Of a DNA stretch of 64,000 bases, positions 54,810 to 62,392 are shown one piece after another. Under the pieces are notes generated by a model that saw only the letters and a program-made list of their open reading frames with translations, was not told the DNA's origin and did no database searches. Position 1 is the first letter of the stretch. Each line of letters opens with the position of its first letter. This stretch comes from Embleya sp051903075 (lineage in GTDB: Bacteria > Actinomycetota > Actinomycetes > Streptomycetales > Streptomycetaceae), in contig NZ_CP182425.1 of the NCBI RefSeq assembly GCF_051903075.1, positions 1 through 64,000 of the forward strand, in the 5' to 3' direction. Position numbers and translations under genes: made by a program.

Positions 54810-55775
54810 ATGACCACCACTCCCATATTGCCGAGCGCCGTCACGGACGCGCTCCGGCCCCTGGTCGGCCCCGCGCCCACCGCGACACCCGTGAGCGATT
54901 CCTCGCGTGTGCGGGTGTGGCGGGTGTCGGGCGGGCACACGGCCCTGGCCGTCAAGGTCGGCACGGGCACCCGGGTCGTCGACCGCGAGGCCGCAGCCCT
55001 GGTGGCCCTGCACGCCGTGGACCCGGCCGTCGAAGACCCCCGGTACGGCGTCCACGCCACGGGCTCGTGGTTGGCGACGCCGTGGTACCAGGGCGCCACG
55101 ACCGAACAGCACTGGGCGTCCCTGCGGGCCCGGGGCCTCGAGCGCGGGATCGTACGCCTGCAGGCGCTGGGCCGGGCGGTCGAACTCGCCCGAGTCGTCG
55201 CCGACCTCCACAAGAACGGGTGGATCCACGGAGACCTCCACCCCGCCCAATGCGTCCACACCCCCGTCGGGCCGCGCTTCGTCAGCTACGCGTGCGCGCA
55301 CGGCCCCCACGGCGCCATCCCCGGCGACCTCCTCGCTGCCTACCCCTATACGGCGGGCCGCGTCGACTGCGCCGCCCCCGAGATTGCCGGCGCTCTCGTC
55401 GGCCGGCGCCGACCCGTCGCCACCCGGGCCGCCGACGTGTACGCCCTCGCCGCCACGATCCGCATGTGCTGGACGGGGGAACCGGTGGTCGCCGTACGTC
55501 GGGCGTACGGCGGCCGACCGCCCACCCCGGCACAACGCCGCCAGGCCATCGCCGACGGGGCACCGCACTCCCGCGTCCCGCGCGACCTCGCCTGGACGGC
55601 ACTCGACGACACCCTCGCCCCGGCCCTGGCCCGTGCGCTGCTGGATCGACCCACCGCGGCGGAACTGCACACCCGGCTCGCGGACCTGCACCGGGCCGCC
55701 GCCAGAGCCACGCACCGCCGCAACACCTCGACCATCGACGCGTCGGCGACCGCCCCGAGCGGGGCACCACGGTGA
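54810..55775 (+). CDS. Protein-kinase-fold protein, atypical
   Basis: 321 aa from the ATG at 54810. VWRVSGGHTALAVKVGTG gives the beta3 lysine; NGWIHGDLHPAQCV is the catalytic loop (HGD, with Gln where Asn is usual); the DFG position reads FVSYACAHG, so the metal-binding Asp is missing. RAADVYALAATIRMCWTG corresponds to the later helices. It resembles streptomycete kinase-like proteins near DUF574 genes. Activity is doubtful; could be a pseudokinase or an aminoglycoside-phosphotransferase-like enzyme. Confidence 0.7.
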   Translation: MTTTPILPSAVTDALRPLVGPAPTATPVSDSSRVRVWRVSGGHTALAVKVGTGTRVVDREAAALVALHAVDPAVEDPRYGVHATGSWLATPWYQGATTEQHWASLRARGLERGIVRLQALGRAVELARVVADLHKNGWIHGDLHPAQCVHTPVGPRFVSYACAHGPHGAIPGDLLAAYPYTAGRVDCAAPEIAGALVGRRRPVATRAADVYALAATIRMCWTGEPVVAVRRAYGGRPPTPAQRRQAIADGAPHSRVPRDLAWTALDDTLAPALARALLDRPTAAELHTRLADLHRAAARATHRRNTSTIDASATAPSGAPR

Positions 55776-56458
55776 ACGCCGCGCCGGACAGCCGCGCGCT
55801 CCACCTCCGTGACGGCTACGCCCACCTGAGGTGGCCGCAGGGTCCCACGGCCTTCGACACCTCACGACCGAGGCCACACGGCTATACGAACAGCCGTCCA
55901 CCCGGCGCGAACCGCTCACCCGGCTCGGTGAAGCGGCCCTGGCCATGCGCCGGATGCCCCCGTCGAGTGATGGTCGCGCGGGGTCGTGCGGGTCTTGGCC
56001 GACCGACCGGCCCGACCCGACTCGTCTCGCCACGGCCGCCACCGGGCTCGGCGTCGGTCGGGTTCGACAGACGGGAGCCACGCCTTTGTGCGTACCGTCG
56101 CGCAGCCCGCCCCCATGCCTCGCCCGGCTGCTCCGCCCCGATCAAACCGGCGCCCGACGCCCGGCGAGGCGATCTCACGCACGCGTGGATTTCCCTGCCG
56201 TCGGCACGGATTCCGCAGGCGGTGTTTCGCAGCCACGCTGATGGGCCGTCTCTCCTGCCGGGGGACCGCTCGGAGGCCCGGCGATGGCGTGCGGTCGGGT
56301 GCGGCATGTGCGTGAGCGATGTCCTCGCGGTACACCCCGAGTGCCAGGCGCGACGGCCGAAATCCCCGGCCCCGAACCGCACTTCACGACCGCCCCGACC
56401 CACAGACGGCCTCCGAGAACCACCCGCAAGCCTTACGCCGGCGGAAGAGCACCGGTAA
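55772..56458 (+). CDS. Uncertain open frame coupled to the kinase-like gene
   Basis: 228 codons from a GTG at 55772 that overlaps the kinase stop by 4 nt. RALHLRDGYAHLRWPQGPTA looks genuine; WPCAGCPRR is a possible zinc pair. Further on the composition is Arg/Pro-rich as in noncoding frames, so the true gene may be shorter or frameshifted. No family recognised. Confidence 0.35.
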   Translation: MNAAPDSRALHLRDGYAHLRWPQGPTAFDTSRPRPHGYTNSRPPGANRSPGSVKRPWPCAGCPRRVMVARGRAGLGRPTGPTRLVSPRPPPGSASVGFDRREPRLCAYRRAARPHASPGCSAPIKPAPDARRGDLTHAWISLPSARIPQAVFRSHADGPSLLPGDRSEARRWRAVGCGMCVSDVLAVHPECQARRPKSPAPNRTSRPPRPTDGLREPPASLTPAEEHR

Positions 56459-56685
56459 CCGGGCAGTAGCCGGTGACCGGCAGCGCCACTGCCGAGCCGA
56501 GCAGGACAAGGGAACACCGGGCGCCCGTGTGGGTCCGCGGTGCGACGCCCGCGTCCTTACGCGGCACGCGTCCGCGCGCTCACGCGCCCACAACCGATCG
56601 ACCCGCTTCCGCACCCTCGCTCCTCCCACCGCAATGGCCGGACGCGGATGCATTTCCTCATCGACACGAAAGGGCCCACGACGAC

Positions 56686-57621
56686 GTGACCACCATCGAC
56701 TTCATCACCTGGAATTTCGAGGACAACGGGGGAGGCGATCGCCGGAAGTGGCGGGAGGCCCACGCGTTCCTCGCCTCGCTCCGGCCCGCCGCGCTCTTCA
56801 GGCAGGAGATGTGGGACGCCCTTGACAACGACGGCGAACTTGCCAAGCGCGCCGAGACCGTGCTCGCCATGCGCGGTTGGGTCGGCCGGGGCAGCGCCAC
56901 GGCCCTGTACGCGGACCCGCGGGTGTTCGAATCGCCGCGCGGGTGGGCCGACTCCGGATGGCAACTGGAGCCCACCGCACGCTCCCTTCGCCTGCACGAC
57001 ACCGGCGGGGAGACGCTGCCGATCGTCTGCGTCTCGCACCACCTCACCCACTCCTCCTGCACCGCACGAGCGATCGAGGGGGAGCACCTGACCCGCTTCC
57101 TCGACAAGGACCACATCACCGGATCCGGCGCCACGGTGAAGCTGCCCGCGATCCTCGGCGGCGACCGCAACAGCTACCGCGTCCCGATTCCGGGAGGCCC
57201 GGCGCTCCCGAACCTCGAGGCCATCGCCGACGCGGTGCACCGGATCCACCGCTCCCGCCGCGGCCCCGACGGCGTCCGCGTCCCCGACACCCACACCGAC
57301 CGCGAAATGCGCGCCGTCGGCGCCGAGGACGCCGCCCGCCACATCGCACGCACCCACGGACGCATGGCCGCGCTCGCCCCCACCGTCATCGACAAACCAT
57401 CGCAAGGCCCTGCCATGGCCGTCGACGGATTCTGGATGTCGCGGATCCTCCTGCCCGCCCTCGCCGACGTCGACGTCATCGACATGGGCGGCCTGTCCGA
57501 CCACCACGCCGTCCGCGCCCGCCTCCACCGCGGCACCCTCGCGGACATCCTGCGACGCGCCGCGGCGCCGCACCCCGACCGGGAGCACGCCTCGGCCCCG
57601 ATTCGGAGCGCGGCCCTGTGA
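56686..57621 (+). CDS. Endonuclease/exonuclease/phosphatase (EEP) family protein
   Basis: 311 aa from the GTG at 56686. The EEP landmarks are in order: DFITWNFEDNG, LFRQEMWD (metal-binding Glu), SHHLTHSS, ILGGDRNSY (GDxN) and GGLSDHHAVRARL (SDHxxV). It hydrolyses phosphodiester or phosphate bonds; substrate unknown. No signal peptide. It overlaps the DUF574 methyltransferase start by 4 nt, so both are cotranscribed. Confidence 0.82.
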   Translation: MTTIDFITWNFEDNGGGDRRKWREAHAFLASLRPAALFRQEMWDALDNDGELAKRAETVLAMRGWVGRGSATALYADPRVFESPRGWADSGWQLEPTARSLRLHDTGGETLPIVCVSHHLTHSSCTARAIEGEHLTRFLDKDHITGSGATVKLPAILGGDRNSYRVPIPGGPALPNLEAIADAVHRIHRSRRGPDGVRVPDTHTDREMRAVGAEDAARHIARTHGRMAALAPTVIDKPSQGPAMAVDGFWMSRILLPALADVDVIDMGGLSDHHAVRARLHRGTLADILRRAAAPHPDREHASAPIRSAAL

Positions 57622-58421
57622 GCCCCGACGAGCCGGTCCCGCCCGGCATCGACACCGCCTCCGACGCCCGCGTGTTCGACTGGCTGGCGGGCGGCCACGA
57701 CAACTACCCGTCCGACCGCGAGACCGGCTCGGCCATCCTTCACGTCGCACCCGACATCGGACCCGCCATCCTCAACTCCCGGGCGTTCGCCCGCCGCGCC
57801 ACCCGAACCCTCGTTCGCGACCACGGCGTCCGCCGCCTGCTCGACCTCGGCTGCGGTGTCCCCGCCACGCCCTACATCCACACCGTGGCCCAAGGCATCG
57901 CTCGGGCGACGCGCGTTATCCATGTCGACCGTGATCCGCTCGTCGTCGGGCAGGCCAGGATGCTTCTCGACCAGAACGATCACACGAGCGTCGTCCCTGC
58001 GGACGTCACCGACGTCGGCGCCCTGGTCCGCGTCCCCGATGTCGCCGAACTCCTCGGCGAAGGCCCGATCGCCGTATTGGCGACGGCGGTCCTGAACTGC
58101 CTCCGGCGTCCGGCGGCCTTCATGTCCGACCTCGTCGACAGGCTGCCGTCGGGCTCGTTCGTGGTCGTGAGCGTGCTCGTCGGCGACGACCCGCGGGTCC
58201 GCCGCGCGATCACGGACGTCATGCACACCGGCACTCGGGGAACCTGGGGCCGTGTCGCCACGCTCGACGAGGCCGCCACGCTGTTCAGCGGGCTCGACGT
58301 GTTGCCACCCGGAGTGTGCGACGTCGCGGTGTGGAGAGCCGACGACATCGGTCCCCACCGGACCGTCCACCGAGGCGGTCGGCAGGTCCACATGCACGGG
58401 GGAGTGGCCCACGTGCCTTGA
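57618..58421 (+). CDS. DUF574-family SAM-dependent methyltransferase (intact cassette copy)
   Basis: 267 aa from the GTG at 57618. DARVFDWLAGGHDNYPSDRE, RRLLDLGCGVPATPYIHTVA (motif I), VIHVDRDPLVVGQARMLL and GEGPIAVLATAVLNCLRRPA are all present, a complete family member. Its 3' end and the following spacer are the sequence found as remnants before arrays 2, 3 and 4. It stands directly upstream of the array 5 leader and is read in the same direction. Confidence 0.88.
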   Translation: MSPDEPVPPGIDTASDARVFDWLAGGHDNYPSDRETGSAILHVAPDIGPAILNSRAFARRATRTLVRDHGVRRLLDLGCGVPATPYIHTVAQGIARATRVIHVDRDPLVVGQARMLLDQNDHTSVVPADVTDVGALVRVPDVAELLGEGPIAVLATAVLNCLRRPAAFMSDLVDRLPSGSFVVVSVLVGDDPRVRRAITDVMHTGTRGTWGRVATLDEAATLFSGLDVLPPGVCDVAVWRADDIGPHRTVHRGGRQVHMHGGVAHVP

Positions 58422-58781
58422 CCCGGAGCAATATCCCGTCAGGAGAGGTCCTCGTACCAGTGAGATCGTCGGGCCTTGATCGGTACGTCCAGCCGCCGAG
58501 CGACCGGAGGCAGGGCTCGTATCCTTGCCTCGTGACTGCGGCGGAATCGAGCCGATCTCGTTCCGGACGGTCGATGATGGCCGGAACTTCAAGGACAGAT
58601 ATGCCTCGAACGACTCCGCACGCCTGTCCGGCCGACGCGTATATAGGACCGAGCATGCGATATCGCTCAACTTACGAACGATCACCAGAACACCCGAGCA
58701 AAACAGGCAAGAGGCTTGCCGCAATGACCCTGTTTACATTACGAATCGGCAAAGCCGCCAAGAACCCGCAGGTCAGGAAGG
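58422..58781 (+). promoter_or_regulatory. Leader of CRISPR array 5
   Basis: Follows the intact methyltransferase stop. Shares GAGCGACCGGAGGCAGGG, CTCGTATCCTTG, CCGATCTCGTTCCGGAC, then CTTGCCGCAATGACCCTG and CGAATCGGCAAAGCC with arrays 2-4; ends CCGCAGGTCAGGAAGG. AT-rich over the last 150 bp. Confidence 0.8.
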
Positions 58782-59848
58782 GAAGTCCCCACGCAGGTGG
58801 GGGTGAGCCGGCGGGTGATCGGTCGGCCGGGTCGTATCTCGTGAAGTCCCCACGCAGGTGGGGGTGAGCCGAACGGGGCACTCAGCTCTTGGAGCCGTGT
58901 GGCGAAGTCCCCACGCAGGTGGGGGTGAGCCGTTGGAACGTGCCCACAGCTTTCGCCATACCAAGAAGTCCCCACGCAGGTGGGGGTGAGCCGTCGTCGA
59001 ACGCGCCGCGGCGTTCGCCGCCGACGAAGTCCCCACGCAGGTGGGGGTGAGCCGGAGGCGGGCGGACGACGCGTGCGCTGGGCCGAGAAGTCCCCACGCA
59101 GGTGGGGGTGAGCCGGCCGCGTTCGTCTGCCTCGCCTGGGCGACGCTGAAGTCCCCACGCAGGTGGGGGTGAGCCGCCAACTTGCGACCCCCGAGGCGGT
59201 GCGTCGCGGAAGTCCCCACGCAGGTGGGGGTGAGCCGCCGATCCCCCGAGTCGGGGAATTCCCGGACTCGAAGTCCCCACGCAGGTGGGGGTGAGCCGCC
59301 GGCGGTCGCCGCGATGGTCTCGATGTCGATGAAGTCCCCACGCAGGTGGGGGTGAGCCGTCCTCAGCCTCGATCCCAGCAGCAAAGAGATCGAAGTCCCC
59401 ACGCAGGTGGGGGTGAGCCGCAGGCCGGAGTCAGGCACTGTCGTGTGCACGAGAAGTCCCCACGCAGGTGGGGGTGAGCCGCCGACACCACCGCCCGACA
59501 CGTCGGGGACGGAGAAGTCCCCACGCAGGTGGGGGTGAGCCTTCAGGAGTCCGCCGGAGGAGATGGCGGCGCTGCGAAGTCCCCACGCAGGTGGGGGTGA
59601 GCCGGTCTCCCGGGGCCCGCGCAGCAGCAACACAGAGAAGTCCCCACGCAGGTGGGGGTGAGCCGGAGAGGCTGGCAATCACGCCACCCCCTCCAACGAA
59701 GTTCCCACGCAGGTGGGGGTGAGCCGTCGTCCGTGACGAGGGACTGCATCATCCCGGAGAAGTCCCCACGCAGGTGGGGGTGAGCCGTCGCCGGAGAAGG
59801 TGACGGTGGTCCCCGCGGTGAAGTCCCCACGCAGGTGGGGGTGAGCTG
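58782..59848 (+). CRISPR. CRISPR array 5 (18 repeats, 17 spacers, type I-E-like)
   Basis: Repeats start at 58782 and every 61 nt (once 62) to 59820; tetraloop GCAG. The repeat at 59514 ends GAGCCT, that at 59698 has GTTCCCAC, and the last (59820-59848) ends GAGCTG, marking the trailer end. Confidence 0.97.
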
Positions 59849-59960
59849 GCGCGGGATCGACCGGGAGATCGACCGAACGGGCTGCGGCTGGGCCCGCGAG
59901 ACGAAGTCGGCGATCTCGTCGGGCGTGCGGGCTACGGCCGCGAAGGGGATGTTGTGGGGC

Positions 59961-61105
59961 TCAGGTCGCCATGGTGATGCGGAGTCCCGCCAGGTGCCTC
60001 TGTGCCGTGTCACGTACGTGGGGGTGGTCGGTGGCTGCTCGGATGATGCGTTGGAGTTGGTGGGGCAGGCGCAGTTCGCGGGCGAGCGTGGCGGCGGTGA
60101 GCAGCCGATCTTGGGCGCCGGTGGTGTCGCTTGCGGCGAGGAGGACGCGGCCGGTGGTGACGTGTTCGATGACGCGCCATTGCGGGGTGACGTGCCAGGT
60201 GGAGTCGGGGGCGTTCTCGGCGAGGTGGGCGGCCTGGGTGATGCGGCCGGTGGTGACCAGGCCGCGCAGACGGATCTCGTGGTGGGCGAGGGCGTTGAAC
60301 AGTCCGTCGTGACCCACCCGGTCGAGGAGTCTGCGGTTGGCCGCGCAGGCGTGGTCGAAGAGCCCGGAGTGGCCTGCGGCCCCGGCGGCGCGGGCCAGGA
60401 GGGGTTGGACGGCCGCGCGTTCGGCGTCGGTGGCGGCGAGGGTCGCGGCGTGGGTCAGCCTGCGCAGGGCGGCTCCGTGCAGGCCGGTCTTGCGGAGTTC
60501 GTTGCCGTGCATGCGCAGGGCGTGGACGAGTGCGGGGCGGTCGTCGAGGCGTCGGGTGACGGCGAGTCCTTTGCCGGTCCACTGGGCGGCGGTGGCCATG
60601 CGTTCCTCGGGGAGGATGTGTCCGAGGGCGACGCCGAGGCCGGTGCGGGCGCGGCCGAGGAGGGCGAGGACGTCGCGTTCGGTGTGGCCGTCGGCGACGC
60701 GGGCCTCAAGGCGGGCGACGAGTGGCCATAGTTCGTTGACGGCGGCGGTGGCCTGTCCGCTCTGGCGGGTGATCTCGGCGAGGTGGACGGTGGAGTCGCC
60801 GAATTGGAGCATCGCGGCGAAGTCGGTGTCGGCGGGGTCGGTGACGCCGAGGACGTGGGGTGGCACGCCCAGGTGGCGGCGACGCGTCGTCGGGATTCGA
60901 CGTCGGGGATGTAGCGGCGGCGGTTCTCCAACGCGGAGATGAACGTCTTGTCGTAGCCCAGGACTTCGCCCAGCGCGGTTTGGGTCAGGGCGTTGACGGC
61001 GCGGTGGTGGCGCAGGATTCGGGCGAGGTCGCGGGTGGCGAGGACGGCTTGACCGGCGGGGGTGGCCCACCGCCACATCGTCGCCGGGTCGGCTCCGCCG
61101 GCCAC
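59961..61105 (-). pseudogene. HTH-TPR regulator with one frameshift
   Basis: From 61105 the first frame gives VLATRDLARILRHHRAVNAL, the HTH TQTALGEVLGYDKTFISALE and NRRRYIPDVESRRRVAA; the second frame continues HLGVPPHVLGVTDPADTDFA through TPR-like helices to 59961. The join needs one extra C near 60870-60880. Otherwise all parts of the family are present, so it is a fresh frameshift or a base-calling error. Confidence 0.8.
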
Positions 61106-61112
61106 GGTTGGG

Positions 61113-61529
61113 TCAGGCCCGCTGGGAGTGGTCGAACCACGTGTCGATCGAGCGTTTGTATCCGTCCGGCATGAACAGGTCGGGAACCTCGGCCCGGACG
61201 AAGAGCCCGATCTCCTTGTGCTCGTGGCTGAGAACCGGGGCGGTGGCGGTGTCGAGGGGGTGAACGCCGTAGGTGACGATCAGGACGTGCCGGCCGGGGA
61301 TGGGCTGGTACACCCACGTGTCGAGCAGCGGCCCGGTCTTGGTGTCCCAGGAGGTTTCCTCCGCGATTTCGCGGACGACGCATTCGGCGGGTTCCTCGCC
61401 GAGTTCCAGTCGCCCGCCCGGGAGTTCCCATTCCCGGCGTTCGTTGCGCAGGAGCAGGACTCGGCCTTCGTGGTCGACGACGACGCCCTTGACCGAGACG
61501 GGCCAGGCGTGGGGTGTGGGGGTGTCCAT
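61113..61529 (-). CDS. NUDIX hydrolase
   Basis: 138 aa from the ATG at 61529. The NUDIX box is GGRLELGEEPAECVVREIAE followed by ETSW; the usual Gly after EEx is Ser here, while all catalytic Glu are kept. VVVDHEGRVLLLRNERREWE is the preceding strand. It lies 7 nt downstream of the regulator, so probably cotranscribed with it. Confidence 0.85.
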   Translation of the reverse strand: MDTPTPHAWPVSVKGVVVDHEGRVLLLRNERREWELPGGRLELGEEPAECVVREIAEETSWDTKTGPLLDTWVYQPIPGRHVLIVTYGVHPLDTATAPVLSHEHKEIGLFVRAEVPDLFMPDGYKRSIDTWFDHSQRA

Positions 61530-61708
61530 GGGGTCCTTCACGGGTGGTGGTCCGGGCACGGGACCTTCGGAACGTAGCACCGGGTCGAGCTGGCACGGGA
61601 CACCTTCGTCGATGACGCCGGGTTGACGATCTGTCACTGTACGGCCGGTCGGGTGTGGGGGCAGGGTGGCGTTCCGGACGTGGACGACGACTCTCGAAGG
61701 AGACACGG

Positions 61709-62392
61709 ATGCCCGATGCGCCAACGCCGCCCCGCGTGCTGGACGTGCGCGGCCGGTGGGGTGTCGAGAGGGTCGGACTAGCGTTGCGCGAGCGGGGGAT
61801 GACGCTGGTCCGGGGGGCGGATTCGCGGCGCGCGGTGTTGCGGCTGGCCGGAGACCTGATGGCGACCCGTGCCCACCCCGACGCCGATCCGGACGGCGTC
61901 ACCGTGATCCGCGACATCGGGGTGGGTGCTCGGGTGCCGGGGTTCGCGGGACTGAGCAGCGGGGAACTCCTGCACCACACGGAACGCTCCCAACTGCCCT
62001 ACCCGCCGCGCCTGATGCTCCTGGTGTGCGCGGTCCCTGCGATGTCGGGCGGGCAGTGCCGGCTGGTGGACGGGCGGGCGGTCCTGGCGGAGTTGGCCGA
62101 GCAATGCCCGGACGCCGTGCACGCGTTGTCCGCCCCGCGTTCGGCGTTCTTCGGGCGCGGCGACGGCCATCTGGGGTCGGTGTTCACGCGGGTGGACGCG
62201 GGGCACTGGGCGGTCCGGCTGCGTCAGGACGAGCTGGCGCGGTTCTCGCCGGTCGTCCGACCGCACCTTGCCCTGCTGAGGGAGGTCGTCGAGGCCCAAA
62301 CGCTGACGGTGGACACGGCTCCGGGGTCCGGTTACGTGATCGACAACCATCGGTGGTTGCACGCGGTCGGCCTCGGGGCGGTGGCCGGGTGA
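61709..62392 (+). CDS. TauD/clavaminate-synthase-like Fe(II)/2-oxoglutarate oxygenase
   Basis: 227 aa from the ATG at 61709 with AAGGAG nine nt upstream. LLHHTERSQLPYPPRLMLLV supplies the His-x-Glu iron ligands of the clavaminate branch; GYVIDNHRWLHA fits the distal region (His near the C-terminus). GGQCRLVDGRAVLAEL is conserved in the family. It oxidises small molecules or amino acids. Coupled by a 4-nt overlap to an ABC exporter gene, so a natural-product step with export is plausible. Confidence 0.75.
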   Translation: MPDAPTPPRVLDVRGRWGVERVGLALRERGMTLVRGADSRRAVLRLAGDLMATRAHPDADPDGVTVIRDIGVGARVPGFAGLSSGELLHHTERSQLPYPPRLMLLVCAVPAMSGGQCRLVDGRAVLAELAEQCPDAVHALSAPRSAFFGRGDGHLGSVFTRVDAGHWAVRLRQDELARFSPVVRPHLALLREVVEAQTLTVDTAPGSGYVIDNHRWLHAVGLGAVAG

